Assembly: GCA_017447745.1 (NCBI GenBank)
Contig: JAFSMW010000071.1
Coordinates: forward strand, 1-52,978
DNA from: Thermoguttaceae bacterium
Lineage (GTDB): Bacteria > Planctomycetota > Planctomycetia > Pirellulales > Thermoguttaceae
Direction of reading: 5' to 3'
Length of the DNA: 52,978 nucleotides
The notes under the pieces were generated by a model. The model had not been told where the DNA came from. It did not search any database and saw nothing but the letters and a program-made list of their open reading frames with translations. The translations under genes were made by a program, and so were the position numbers. How positions within the stretch are numbered: the first letter of the stretch is position 1; every line of letters begins with the position of its first letter. Below, piece by piece: positions 1-9,344 of the stretch.

Positions 1-912
1 AACGACTTGACCAGCAATGACATGCTGGCGACGCTGCTGAAATATGACAGCGTTCACGGTCGTTTCAATGGCACAGTCGAAGCTAACGCTGAAGGCTTGA
101 TTGTCAATGGCAAGTTGATTAAGGTTTTCGAAGAACGCGATCCGGGCAACCTTCCGTGGGGCGACCTGAATGTTGACGTTGTTCTGGAATCCACCGGTCT
201 GTTCACGAAGCGCGCCGCTGATGGCAAGCCCGGCTTCGACAGCCACAAAGGCTGCAAGAAGGTCGTCATCTCCGCTCCGGCTACCGATCCCGACTTCACT
301 TGCGTTTTGGGCGTTAACGACGATCAGCTCACCGCTGACATGAAATACGTTTCCAATGCTTCCTGCACAACCAACTGCTTGGCTCCGTTTGCCAAGGTCA
401 TCAATGACAACTTCGGCATTGTCCGCGGTTTGATGACAACGGTTCACTCCTTCACCAACGACCAGCGAGTTTTGGACCTCCCGCACAAGGATCCCTATCG
501 CGCTCGCGCTGCTGCCATGAACATGATCCCGACCTCCACCGGCGCTGCCAAAGCTGTCGGTCTGGTCATTCCGGAACTTCAGGGCAAACTGACCGGTATT
601 TCTATCCGCGTCCCCACCCCGACCGGATCCATTGTTGACCTCGTTGTCGAAACCGCCAAGCCGGTAACCAAGGAAGCCGTCAACGCCGCCATGAAAGCCG
701 CTGCAGAAGGATCCATGAAGGGCATTCTCGATTACACCGAAGACCCAATCGTTCTTCAGGACATCGTTGACGATCCCCACTCCAGCATTTTCGCCGGTCC
801 GTGGACAATGGTCATGGGCGACACCATGCTCAAGTGCCTGTCCTGGTACGACAACGAATGGGGCTACAGCAATCGCGCTGCCGACCTGATCGAAAAACTC
901 GCCAACCTCTAA
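1..912 (+). CDS. gap: Glyceraldehyde-3-phosphate dehydrogenase, type I (5' truncated by window edge)
   Basis: Phosphorylating GAPDH, which converts glyceraldehyde 3-phosphate, phosphate and NAD+ to 1,3-bisphosphoglycerate in cytoplasmic glycolysis/gluconeogenesis. The frame is open from base 1 (N-D-L-T-S-N-D), so about 32 N-terminal residues with the GxGRIGR dinucleotide motif lie upstream of the window; the TTG at base 7 is internal and not a start. Visible signatures are the active-site segment [12 protein letters not shown] (nucleophile Cys codon at 364-366), the catalytic His in [10 protein letters not shown], the phosphate-site segment STGAAKAVG and the C-terminal [13 protein letters not shown] strong terminator follows, so it is the last gene of its transcript. 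Identity is certain; whether it is the glycolytic or a gluconeogenic paralogue cannot be told here. Confidence 0.97.
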   Translation, partial: NDLTSNDMLATLLKYDSVHGRFNGTVEANAEGLIVNGKLIKVFEERDPGNLPWGDLNVDVVLESTGLFTKRAADGKPGFDSHKGCKKVVISAPATDPDFTCVLGVNDDQLTADMKYVSNASCTTNCLAPFAKVINDNFGIVRGLMTTVHSFTNDQRVLDLPHKDPYRARAAAMNMIPTSTGAAKAVGLVIPELQGKLTGISIRVPTPTGSIVDLVVETAKPVTKEAVNAAMKAAAEGSMKGILDYTEDPIVLQDIVDDPHSSIFAGPWTMVMGDTMLKCLSWYDNEWGYSNRAADLIEKLANL

Positions 913-946
913 GTTAATAGTTTATTAACAGTTAATTAGCATTCAA

Positions 947-1000
947 GTGCAAGTAAAAAGCAGAGTGCATTGAGCCTTTGCTTTTTGCTTGCACTTTTTT
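947..1000 (+). terminator. Rho-independent terminator of gap
   Basis: The 15-base arm GTGCAAGTAAAAAGC (947-961) pairs with GCTTTTTGCTTGCAC (980-994), with one mispaired or wobble position, across an 18-base loop. Six T residues follow directly (995-1000). It sits 35 bases after the gap stop codon and separates gap from the next gene. Confidence 0.85.
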
Positions 1001-1039
1001 ATATCATTTCTTGCCGCTTGATTATTTCTGAAGTATTAT

Positions 1040-1789
1040 ATGTCCAGTTCAACAAAGTTCACAGAATATTTTGGAACGCGCGCCTTCTTTCCGGTAATTC
1101 ATATTGATTCACAGAGCTTGGCGCTGGTGAACGCTCAAATCGCGGTTGAAGCCGGCGCTCAAGGCGTGTTTTTGATCAATCACGGGCGCAGTTCAGATTA
1201 TCGTCTGCCGAACATTGCCATGGCGATTCGACAGTACTTTCCAAAACTCTGGATCGGCGCCAATTTTCTGTTCATGAGCCAATGTGACGCTCAGGGATTT
1301 GTCAACAAGCTTGAATCTCCATACCATTTTGACGGTTTGTGGGTGGACGACGCCATGGTAGACGAACGTCTGGAAGAAGACGATCCGAATCAAGGAGCGG
1401 CGCAGCTGGCAAAAGCGAGAATGTCGATGGCGTGGTCAGGTCTGTATTTTGGCGGGACGGCGTTCAAATATCAACGTCCGGTTGCGGAAAAGGATTTGCC
1501 GACCGCAGCCAGAATCGCGTCACATTATATGGACGTTGTCGTAACGTCTGGACCGGGAACGGGTCTGGCGGCTGACATAAGCAAAATCAGGCTGATGAAA
1601 GAGGCGCTGGGCGACTTCCCGCTCGGCATCGCCAGCGGAATTACGCTGCAAAACGCTGAACATTATCTGCCCTATGTTAATGCGTTTCTCGTTTCAACCG
1701 GTATTTGCATGAACGACGGCAAAGGCGAAGATTTCTACCGTTTCGATGCCAAAAAGGTTAAGTCTTTGGCAGACAAAATTCTCAAATAA
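1040..1789 (+). CDS. BtpA/SgcQ-like TIM-barrel protein, function unknown
   Basis: A 249-residue soluble protein. The strand-loop rhythm suggests a (beta/alpha)8 barrel: FFPVIHI near the N-terminus, GAQGVFLINHG near residue 40, DVVVTSGPGTG near 175 and PLGIASGIT followed by AFLVSTGI near 200-225. The last two blocks match the phosphate-binding half of the BtpA/SgcQ family (COG0434), whose biochemical role is poorly defined; BtpA itself affects photosystem I stability in cyanobacteria. There is no signal peptide. No clear Shine-Dalgarno precedes the ATG, but this is the first in-frame Met and gives a sensible N-terminus. It lies behind the gap terminator, so it needs its own promoter. Family membership is by motif memory only. 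Confidence 0.6.
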   Translation: MSSSTKFTEYFGTRAFFPVIHIDSQSLALVNAQIAVEAGAQGVFLINHGRSSDYRLPNIAMAIRQYFPKLWIGANFLFMSQCDAQGFVNKLESPYHFDGLWVDDAMVDERLEEDDPNQGAAQLAKARMSMAWSGLYFGGTAFKYQRPVAEKDLPTAARIASHYMDVVVTSGPGTGLAADISKIRLMKEALGDFPLGIASGITLQNAEHYLPYVNAFLVSTGICMNDGKGEDFYRFDAKKVKSLADKILK

Positions 1790-1957
1790 CTCTGCTATGG
1801 ACGAGTTGTTTGCATGAAATCAAAACCGCTCAGAAGTTTAACTCTCTTGGATCTCAGGTTCGAATTCTGAATTAAAGGATTCCATGAGCCTTAACTTCAT
1901 GTGACAAGTGGCAATCGGGGAGAAGACATGTAAAAACGACTCTCTCCCCTGCTATTA

Positions 1958-2818
1958 TTATTTCGCTTTATCCTCTGAATTCTCGTTATTCAGATTCTCC
2001 GTTGGCAGAGTAAAGACAAATTCTTCAACGGGTATTTTTTTCGGCTTCGGCGGCAAAGACGATTTGATTCGCAGTTCAATAAGCATATAAATACCCACTG
2101 CGCCCAAAATGATAATTCCTATAATGAGCCAAAAAGGCGGTTCATTATTTGTTGCAGCCGATTTAATCGGTTCTTGCCAGGAAAGCTCTTTAGCCATAAC
2201 CAACGGAGCCGTCAAAACGTCTTCCTGAGCCGGATACGCCCAGCGTTTGATGAAAAACCCGGTGCATTCAATCCTCTGCGGCTCAATATCTTCGCCCGTC
2301 GGAAATCCCGAAGGAATGCTAAGAGTGTTAATGATAATTGGCTCGGAAGGCGAGCTGTCCGGCGAGACGGCTATTTGATAAATATACTCTATGTCAACGT
2401 CTTTATTTGTCTGTTTGATCGGAATGCACTGTCGAGCGTTCCCGCGGACATTAATTAATACTCCTCGAAACGCCTTCGGGGTTGACTTGAGCTGAACGTA
2501 CGGAACGTGTCCAAAAGAATATTTATTCAGTTCCGACTGCGGAACGTCGCGCAATATTTTAACAAGATTCTGCCAGGCAGGCAAATCTGACGACACCCAA
2601 TAACTGTTGTCTACAATGTTTTGAAGAGCGTCTTTATCCACGCCGGGATAGTAAACCCTCTGCTCCAAAGGTTTGATCTCGACGTTTTCGCCAGGAATGT
2701 TTTCCTGAGTCATCCAGGACCATCGTTCTGGATGCATCATTTCAGTAGCTACAATAACAACGACGCCGATAGCCAAAACAATTAGAAGCGCTTTAACATT
2801 AAAAATCTTAATAGCCAT
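1958..2818 (-). CDS. Hypothetical membrane protein with N- and C-terminal transmembrane segments
   Basis: A 286-residue protein of unrecognised family. The N-terminus carries one hydrophobic segment (ALLIVLAIGVVVIVA, residues about 10-25). A soluble region of about 190 residues follows, then a second strong segment (FWLIIGIIILGAVGIYMLI, about 230-250) and a short basic/acidic tail containing SSLPPKPKK. With both ends cytoplasmic, the middle region would lie in the periplasm; it includes YYPGVDKDALQNIVDNSYWVSS and a mixed beta-rich stretch. No enzyme motif is apparent. It is convergent with the preceding gene and monocistronic as far as can be seen. The planctomycete-type architecture is an impression, not a match. 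Confidence 0.7.
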   Translation of the reverse strand: MAIKIFNVKALLIVLAIGVVVIVATEMMHPERWSWMTQENIPGENVEIKPLEQRVYYPGVDKDALQNIVDNSYWVSSDLPAWQNLVKILRDVPQSELNKYSFGHVPYVQLKSTPKAFRGVLINVRGNARQCIPIKQTNKDVDIEYIYQIAVSPDSSPSEPIIINTLSIPSGFPTGEDIEPQRIECTGFFIKRWAYPAQEDVLTAPLVMAKELSWQEPIKSAATNNEPPFWLIIGIIILGAVGIYMLIELRIKSSLPPKPKKIPVEEFVFTLPTENLNNENSEDKAK

Positions 2819-3196
2819 AACAAATTATATATAATGTGTAAATCATGCAACTCCCCAGCAAAAGCCAGAAAGAGGAAACAACATGTCGAAATTGCTCAAC
2901 ACTGACATTTATTATCATTTTACAATATTAGACGAATTATGAACCTGAAAACAGAGAAATATTTGCTAATTTGAGTCCAAAAGTCAAGAAAAATCAAAAA
3001 TTTCTTCGAAAATGGGGATTTTTTCTTGAAAGGCGTCTTGCTATTCGTAAAAAACTGTTTAAATTTAAAGGATAGAGATTTATATTTGATATTGAAGTTG
3101 AATTTTATTGTCTTTACAAAACAAGCGCTATTTATATTTTGTATTGTTAAAATTCAACTCGCATTCGTACTCATATATCCAAACGAGGTTATATCC
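2819..3196 (+). promoter_or_regulatory. AT-rich upstream region with weak promoter candidate
   Basis: This 378-base divergent gap separates the membrane protein gene from the large TPR gene. The best promoter-like pair is TTTACA (3113-3118) with TATTTT (3135-3140), spaced by 16 bases, as at the clearer promoters in this window. The Shine-Dalgarno GAGG at 3185-3188 lies 8 bases before the ATG at 3197. An open frame continues upstream to 3026, but it would put 57 non-signal residues before the signal peptide and is taken as untranslated. Nothing else is recognised. Confidence 0.3.
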
Positions 3197-6100
3197 ATGA
3201 ATTGTTCTGCTCGAACTTTTTTTCCTTTTTCATGCGTTTCCCTTGTCGCAGCATGTATTATTGCTTTGAACTTGACAAGCGCATTGTCTTATGCCGCCGT
3301 TCCACAGCCGCAGGCTGAAAAATTTGTCAACGCTCTTACAGAAACGGATAACAACTCGCAAGGGTATCCGGACGTTGCCATTTACTACTTGGAAAAAATT
3401 TATAACGATGGATCAATTCCAGAAGAATACAAAAGTATTTACTATATGGAAATGGGACGGCTTCACATGCTCAATTCCAGTATTCAGTCGTCTCAGGACG
3501 ATCAGCTCAAAGAGATTGACGCCGCTTATGAATGCTTTGCAAGGTTTATTAAGGAAAATCCTAATCATCCTCGCGTTCGAGAATGTTCCAGCCAGTACGC
3601 TTCTTTAATGATGGCGCGGGGTACTATTTATCGCGACTTGTCTGTCAAGTCCACCAATAAAAAGCTGGAACAGCGCGATGAATGGATGAAAATTTCCCGC
3701 GATTCGTTTGCGTCTGCCCAAAAAGAATTCCTTGCCAACAAGACCCGCGCTTATGACGTCCTTAAAAAGCTGAAAGAAGAAAAGAAGGAATCTGGCGAAG
3801 AATTTGACGAAGCGGTTACAGACTATCTTCAGGCATGGCTGGCAGTAGCAGGCGCTTATTATGAAATTGCTCAGACCTATCCAACCAGTTCTGCAGAATA
3901 TAAAAAGAATCTTGAAGATTCACAAAAAGAATATAACAAGATTTTTGAAAGATACGGTACTAAAGAACCGCCGTATATCGCAGGTTTATACGCTCGAGTT
4001 CGCGAAGGGCGAATCATGATGGATATGGGGAAATTTGACGACCCCAATAAAGTCGACAAAGGCGCTTTGAGCATTTTCGACGAAACGCTTACGTTGGAAA
4101 ACAACAACGCCAACCGAACCATGCGTAATGAAGCGTTGTTGTATTATATGCAGTCGGCTGTAAAATACAAGAACGATAAAGAGCCAGAAAAGAAAACGAA
4201 AATTCTCGATCAGGCGCTGCAACGTTTTAGCGAATGGTACGAAAAGGATTACAACGCCAGCCAACTCAATCAGCTCCTTGTTCAACAGCTTTTGTTGGCA
4301 AGCTGCGAGGTTGCGGCTGAAAAGATTATCAATCTGCCCGAAGATCAGAAGAAAGCGCGTTTGAACGTTGTTCTGACCAAAAACACGCTTGATATTCTTG
4401 AGACTCTTGGCAGAACAAATTTCAAAGAAGAAGCCAAGGCAATCAAATCAAAATTGGGCGTTGTCGGTCCGGTAGAAAACATTCCGCCAGAAAAGATGTC
4501 TTATGCTGAACTGTGTAAAGAACTTGACAAGATTCGAGAAGAAATTGCCGACATTCAAACCTCTTCCGCTGCCGCTCAAACGGAAGAACAAAAAGCGGAA
4601 GTTCAAAAGAAAATGCTTGACGTGGGCGACAAATACCTCAAATATTACTATCTGATTGAAAGTCGCCGTCCGATTACCATTTCCGGTTCCGATTTGCGAG
4701 TCCTCAACTCCAATCGTTTTCTCGCCGTCTATATGATGTTCCTCAAGCAGGACAACTATAAAGCGATCATGCTTGCCGACTTCGTCGTTCGGAACTACTC
4801 AACCGACCCGACGTGCGAAAAAATGGCGGATTTGGAGATGAAGATTCTTCGTAACCATTTCACTACAATGGTTCAGGCAATGCGGAAAGACGGCAAATCC
4901 GATGAAGCCATTCAGGAAGCCACGCGATTTGAGCTTTCGAAGATGATAAAGTTGGCTGATATTATCAAAACCAGAACCGCCGGTAAAGACCCTGAAATGG
5001 CAGACGGCGCCTGGTCAAGCGTTTGCGACTCTTATATTGACATTGGCAACACCAAAAAAGGCGAAGCAGCCATGCAAAGGATTTCCGAAGATTCAGACCT
5101 CCGCGCCAACTGCGAGATTCGTACTGGAAATCAGCTGTGGAACAACTATCTGCGCGGTATGCGCGCTGACATGCAAAACAAGTCAGAAAAAGAACGTGAA
5201 AAGCATATAGCAGAAATGAACCGTTTTAAGGAAGCGTCTCAGACAATTCTTCAAAACGGCATTGACCGCATGAAAAAGAACATGAAGGCTGACGAAGAAC
5301 CGTCTCCCAACCTGGTTACTGCTGCGTTTACTCTGGCAAACCAAAAGCTCAATTCAGGCGATGCAGCCGGCGCGCTGGAACTGCTCAACGATCCTCAATT
5401 TGGTCCCTTGACCCTTATTAAAAAGGACTCGCCGCTGGTTCTTAAAAACGAAATGGACATTCGCGCTTTGCGAATTGCTCTGCGCGCTTTGGTTGCCGCT
5501 CAGCAGCTCGACGACGCTCAATCCATTATGGACTTGCTGGAAAGTCGCGTTGAGAAGTCCGAAAGCGTTGCTGAAAACGGAAAATCCAAAGAAGAACAGC
5601 TTTCCAATATTTATATTGCTCTGGGATTGGAATTAAAGGAAAACCTTGAAGTCTTTAACCGTGAAGGGCAAAAGGACAAGGCTAACGCTCTGGAAAAAGG
5701 GTTTGAAGTCTTCCTGAAAAAGATTTCTGAACTCCCAGATATCAAGTTCGGGCAAATGTACTGGGTTGCTCAAACGTACCAGTCTTTGGGTGAAAATGAA
5801 GTTTCTGAAAGTAACGAAGTCAACGATAAGGCAAAGGATCTTTTTGGTAAAGCCATTGACACCTATGGGAAAATTCTGGAAAAACTCAAGGCAGATAAAG
5901 ATTTTGTTCAAAAGAATCCGGAGTTGACAGCTCGTATTATTGACGAACGTCTGGCTTGTTGCCTCGTATCCAGCAAACAATATGAGGAAGCCATCAAAAA
6001 GATAGGCGCGATTCTCTCCAAAACGCCTTATAATATTGACCTTCAAGCCGAAGCCGCGCGTTGCTATCAGGCATGGAGCGAAACAACCGCCAATCAGGAA

Positions 6101-8158
6101 CAAGCGGCGGCTTATCTGAAAAAGGCTTTGGTTGGATGCGGAAAAGATTTTGCCACTTCCGATCAGAAAGATCCAAAACAAAACAATAAGCCTGCTATTT
6201 GGGGTTGGACTTCCTTGGCTAACAAGATGCAAGAACAAATCACCAAAAAGCATTCGCAGGATCCGCGTGTTATAGAAACGTATTACGAAGCTCGTTTAAC
6301 TATTCCTAAAATTTATGTTAAACAGGCGGAAGCGCTGAAAGACAACGCACAAAAATTGAAGTTGTTAGAGAATGCAGAAAAGATTTTGCTTTCAACGCAC
6401 AGCTCATTCCCAACGCTTAATAACGAAGAGACGTTCCAAAAGTACGACACGCAGCTCAAGCTAGTCCGTTCCAAGATGAAAGAAATCAATCCTGAAGTTT
6501 CAGTCAAAGGTTTCTCTGAATTGGAAACGGCTATGGGATTTGCCGCTCAGGGCAATTATCAAGAAGCAACCGATCGTATTTTCGCGATGAAGCTCAGTAA
6601 AAAGAACCTGGAAGAAATTCAACCTACTTTGGCTGAATACTATTCCAAGTGGGGAGCAAAAACCGAAAAAGAGAATCCGGAAAAGGCGTTGGAATTGTAT
6701 AATCTTTCGCTTAATGGAGACCCCAGTCGCACTAACGATGCAGGAAAACAAATCTTCATCGGTTGGTATGGTTATTTAAAGACTCTCACCAACGATAAGG
6801 GAGAGCCTATTCGCAATTCCGATCCCGATAAAGACAAGCTCATTGATTATCTGCAAGCCAGATTGTCTATTGCCGAAATCAAGTACAATATGGCTTTATT
6901 GGAAATCGCTTTAGCTCAACCGAAGGAAGAAGCTCCGGCTGAAGAACAACAGCAAGAAGAGAATGCAGCTGAAGAGCCAGCTGCGGAAGAGCCTGCTAAC
7001 GAAGACGCCGCTGATTCAGCTTCTGAAACAACGGCTGGCGAAACAGAAGAAGCTCCTGCTGATGAAGAAGCCGTAGCGTCTGAGCAGGAAGAAGCCCCTG
7101 CCGCTGAAGAAGCCGTAGCGTCTGAGCAGGAAGAAGCTCCTGCCGCTGAAGAAGCCGTAGCGTCTGAGCAGGAAGAAGCTCCTGCCGCGGCGGACGACGA
7201 TTCTCCCAAGTCAACTCAAACGACTCAAGAAGTCGAGGCTGAAAAACCAGCGGAGAACGAAGACGCCAATTTGAACATTCCTCCAAAAGCTCTCCAGCTG
7301 TTTAAGGAAATCGAGACGATGCTTCGGGAGGACTATGACAAGTACAAGACCGGCAAAGACGATACCGAAATAATGGGCAACGCCGATATCTTGCAATCCT
7401 ACGATAGTCTTCTCCGTAAGGTTCAGGAACAATTGGGCAAACCTGCCAGCGGATTTGCTCCTCCAGAATCGCTCTTGCCCAAGCCGGTTGTTGAAGAAGA
7501 AGCTGTCGCGGAAGAACCAATGAACCCTGTTATTATGTACAGTATTCTGGGCGGCATTGGCTTGGTCGGATTGATTATTATCATCTTTATGTTCATTCCG
7601 AAGAAAAAGAAGTTGGTCGAAAAGCAGACTGTAAACGTTACCGATGGCGGCATTGCTGTTGGATCAGAAGTATTCGATAGCAAAGTTGATCTTGGATTTG
7701 ACCAGGCAGAAGGCGAAGCGATGGAAAAGATCGACCTTGGACTGGCAGGATTCAGCGCTGGCGACGCTCCTGCGCCCGGAGGCAAGATCAATCTTGGCAT
7801 TGGCCCAGTTCAGGAAGACGTTGCATTTACTTTCGATTTTGGCAAAAAGCCCGCTCAGCCAGCTGGAAGACCCGCTCCAGGACCGGCAGGACAACAGCCT
7901 GGCGGAAGACCGGCTCCGCGACCAGCAGGACCAGGACAGCAACCCGGCGGAAGACCGATGCCGCGTCCGGCAGGACCAGGACAACAGCCTGGCGGAAGAC
8001 CGGCGCCGCGTCCGGCAGGACCAGGACAGCAGCCCGGCGGAAGACCGGCTCCGCGTCCAGCAGGACCTGGGCAGCAGCCGACAGGAAAACCGGCTCCGCG
8101 TCCAAACGGCGCTGGTCCGCAGCCTTCGGAAAAACCTCAAAATCCGACGGATAAATAA
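3197..8158 (+). CDS. Giant exported TPR protein with C-terminal transmembrane segment and repeat-rich tail
   Basis: A 1653-residue protein. The start at 3197 is chosen because it begins a signal peptide (basic start, hydrophobic core, probable cleavage after ALSYA) and has a Shine-Dalgarno. About 1230 residues of helical repeats follow, with many TPR-like A-x2-Y/F patterns (for example ALSIFDETL and AEKILLSTHSSFP), suggesting a long solenoid scaffold. An acidic Glu/Ala/Pro stretch with a 15-residue repeat covers about 1250-1340. One transmembrane segment (about 1444-1466, IMYSILGGIGLVGLIIIIF) is followed by PKKKK, which places the tail in the cytoplasm. The tail carries three K-(V/I)-(D/N)-L-G motifs and a Pro/Gly/Arg repeat of 15-residue units. 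The solenoid would therefore face the periplasm and the tail the cytosol. No catalytic domain is seen. The next gene also encodes an exported TPR protein. Confidence 0.85.
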   Translation: MNCSARTFFPFSCVSLVAACIIALNLTSALSYAAVPQPQAEKFVNALTETDNNSQGYPDVAIYYLEKIYNDGSIPEEYKSIYYMEMGRLHMLNSSIQSSQDDQLKEIDAAYECFARFIKENPNHPRVRECSSQYASLMMARGTIYRDLSVKSTNKKLEQRDEWMKISRDSFASAQKEFLANKTRAYDVLKKLKEEKKESGEEFDEAVTDYLQAWLAVAGAYYEIAQTYPTSSAEYKKNLEDSQKEYNKIFERYGTKEPPYIAGLYARVREGRIMMDMGKFDDPNKVDKGALSIFDETLTLENNNANRTMRNEALLYYMQSAVKYKNDKEPEKKTKILDQALQRFSEWYEKDYNASQLNQLLVQQLLLASCEVAAEKIINLPEDQKKARLNVVLTKNTLDILETLGRTNFKEEAKAIKSKLGVVGPVENIPPEKMSYAELCKELDKIREEIADIQTSSAAAQTEEQKAEVQKKMLDVGDKYLKYYYLIESRRPITISGSDLRVLNSNRFLAVYMMFLKQDNYKAIMLADFVVRNYSTDPTCEKMADLEMKILRNHFTTMVQAMRKDGKSDEAIQEATRFELSKMIKLADIIKTRTAGKDPEMADGAWSSVCDSYIDIGNTKKGEAAMQRISEDSDLRANCEIRTGNQLWNNYLRGMRADMQNKSEKEREKHIAEMNRFKEASQTILQNGIDRMKKNMKADEEPSPNLVTAAFTLANQKLNSGDAAGALELLNDPQFGPLTLIKKDSPLVLKNEMDIRALRIALRALVAAQQLDDAQSIMDLLESRVEKSESVAENGKSKEEQLSNIYIALGLELKENLEVFNREGQKDKANALEKGFEVFLKKISELPDIKFGQMYWVAQTYQSLGENEVSESNEVNDKAKDLFGKAIDTYGKILEKLKADKDFVQKNPELTARIIDERLACCLVSSKQYEEAIKKIGAILSKTPYNIDLQAEAARCYQAWSETTANQEQAAAYLKKALVGCGKDFATSDQKDPKQNNKPAIWGWTSLANKMQEQITKKHSQDPRVIETYYEARLTIPKIYVKQAEALKDNAQKLKLLENAEKILLSTHSSFPTLNNEETFQKYDTQLKLVRSKMKEINPEVSVKGFSELETAMGFAAQGNYQEATDRIFAMKLSKKNLEEIQPTLAEYYSKWGAKTEKENPEKALELYNLSLNGDPSRTNDAGKQIFIGWYGYLKTLTNDKGEPIRNSDPDKDKLIDYLQARLSIAEIKYNMALLEIALAQPKEEAPAEEQQQEENAAEEPAAEEPANEDAADSASETTAGETEEAPADEEAVASEQEEAPAAEEAVASEQEEAPAAEEAVASEQEEAPAAADDDSPKSTQTTQEVEAEKPAENEDANLNIPPKALQLFKEIETMLREDYDKYKTGKDDTEIMGNADILQSYDSLLRKVQEQLGKPASGFAPPESLLPKPVVEEEAVAEEPMNPVIMYSILGGIGLVGLIIIIFMFIPKKKKLVEKQTVNVTDGGIAVGSEVFDSKVDLGFDQAEGEAMEKIDLGLAGFSAGDAPAPGGKINLGIGPVQEDVAFTFDFGKKPAQPAGRPAPGPAGQQPGGRPAPRPAGPGQQPGGRPMPRPAGPGQQPGGRPAPRPAGPGQQPGGRPAPRPAGPGQQPTGKPAPRPNGAGPQPSEKPQNPTDK
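7064..7189 (+). repeat. In-gene 45-base tandem repeat (15 residues, almost three copies)
   Basis: Nearly identical 45-base units encode EEAVASEQEEAPAAE within the acidic linker of the large TPR protein. The copies differ by only one or two bases, which indicates recent unequal exchange or slippage and probable length variation between strains. Confidence 0.85.
7883..8110 (+). repeat. In-gene 45-base Pro/Gly/Arg repeat in cytoplasmic tail
   Basis: Tandem units encode PGQQPGGRPAPRPAG (15 residues, one variant with M for A), about five copies including degenerate ends. The composition suggests a disordered, positively charged tail. The unit length equals that of the acidic repeat upstream, although the sequences are unrelated. 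Confidence 0.85.
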
Positions 8159-8242
8159 AATGGCATCGTATAACTGAGATTACTCAGCTCGTTTGTGTAA
8201 GCATAATTGAAATTTTCACACATTATATTTAGGGAGTTATTC

Positions 8243-9268
8243 ATGTTCAAAAAACTGTTTTTGACCTTGATCGCGATTTTTGTTATCGGATCTGCCGCTT
8301 TGGCTCAGAACGACACCGTTCAATTGGAAAACAAGTCAACTAAGTGCAAAATCACCAACATGACAGCGACTGAACTGACTGTCGAAGACCGTGGCGTTGA
8401 AGAAGTTATTCCGGTCAACAAAATTAAGAACATTTCGTTCAATCGCGAACCGGCTCAATTTCCCAAAGTTCGTTCCCTCATCGAAAGCGGCTCTAACGAA
8501 GACGCTTTGGAACTGCTTACTCCAGACGTCCGCGGTACAATTGGGAATTCCCCAATGCTCAACCAGGAAATGGACTACCTCATCGCTCGAGTAAAAGCCA
8601 ATATTGCTCTTAGCGGTGGAGCCGTATCTAAAACCGAAGCCGCCAAAGTTTGTGAGGCGTTCGTTACAAAGTATCCCAAGAGTTATCATTACTTTGACGC
8701 CTGCGAAATGACCGGCGACCTTTACGTTGCCATCAATACTGAAGCCAGTTTGAAAAAAGCGGCTGATATGTATAAAAACCTCAATAAAGCGCCTTGGAAC
8801 GACGTCAAAATGCGTTCCCTGTCTGCAATGGGTAAAATTTTCCTGTCGCAAAACAATATTACAAACGCTCAAAAAGCCTATCAGGCAATTCTCGCTATGG
8901 AAGACAAGAGCTCTGCGGGAGAACGTCAGAAGCTTTTGGCTAAAATGGGGCTGGCGAAGTGCAAAGCTCTTTCAGGCGACTATCAAGGAGCTGTAAAAGA
9001 CGTGGAATCCATTCTTCAGAACGCTCCGCCGGAGGATTACGCCATTAACGCTTTGGGATACAACACCCTTGGGCTTGCTCATATGGCTGGCGGTCAGGAC
9101 AAGGACGCGCTGGTTGACTTCCTCCAGGTTGACCTGCTCTATTCCAGAGACGTTCAGAGTCACATCGAAGCGTTGAAGAATCTTCGTACGCTTTGGAAAA
9201 AGCTGGAAATGACGCAGCGCGCTACGGAATGCACCAACAAGCTTAAGCTGTACGGCATTGACGACTAA
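8243..9268 (+). CDS. Exported TPR protein with N-terminal beta domain
   Basis: A 341-residue protein. The start at 8243 has the Shine-Dalgarno AGGGAG six bases upstream and opens directly into a signal peptide (MFKKLFLTLIAIFVIGSAALA, cleaved before QND); a longer frame from 8207 would bury it. After cleavage comes a small beta-rich module of about 45 residues (VQLENKSTKCKITNMTATEL, then IPVNKIKNISF), then about 280 residues of TPR-like helices (for example AQKAYQAILAMEDK, TLGLAHMAGGQDKDALVDFL). It follows the giant TPR gene by 84 bases on the same strand and ends at a terminator, so the two probably form one transcript and act in the same envelope compartment. No enzymatic motif is seen. Confidence 0.8.
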   Translation: MFKKLFLTLIAIFVIGSAALAQNDTVQLENKSTKCKITNMTATELTVEDRGVEEVIPVNKIKNISFNREPAQFPKVRSLIESGSNEDALELLTPDVRGTIGNSPMLNQEMDYLIARVKANIALSGGAVSKTEAAKVCEAFVTKYPKSYHYFDACEMTGDLYVAINTEASLKKAADMYKNLNKAPWNDVKMRSLSAMGKIFLSQNNITNAQKAYQAILAMEDKSSAGERQKLLAKMGLAKCKALSGDYQGAVKDVESILQNAPPEDYAINALGYNTLGLAHMAGGQDKDALVDFLQVDLLYSRDVQSHIEALKNLRTLWKKLEMTQRATECTNKLKLYGIDD

Positions 9269-9287
9269 TCGTTTGACATATAATAAT

Positions 9288-9316
9288 CACAGTCAGTTTC
9301 AACTGACTGTGGTTTT
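9288..9316 (+). terminator. Terminator after the exported TPR gene pair
   Basis: A perfect 11-base inverted repeat, CACAGTCAGTT (9288-9298) and AACTGACTGTG (9301-9311), is followed by a short T-run (GTTTT). The U-tract is weak, so some read-through into the downstream CvpA-like gene is possible. Confidence 0.6.
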
Positions 9317-9344
9317 CCGTTCTCCTATAATTGAGGATGCTTAA

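Noticed and set aside
1034-1039. -10-like TATTAT directly before the BtpA-like ATG, suggesting a leaderless transcript
   Set aside because: The box touches the start codon, so transcription would begin inside the gene.
3026-3196. N-terminal extension of the giant TPR protein
   Set aside because: It would place 57 residues of AT-rich translation before a complete signal peptide; the ATG at 3197 has a Shine-Dalgarno.
7664-8140. Antisense open frames rich in Arg/Ser opposite the giant TPR tail
   Set aside because: They are mirror translations of the 45-base repeats and have no start context or family likeness.
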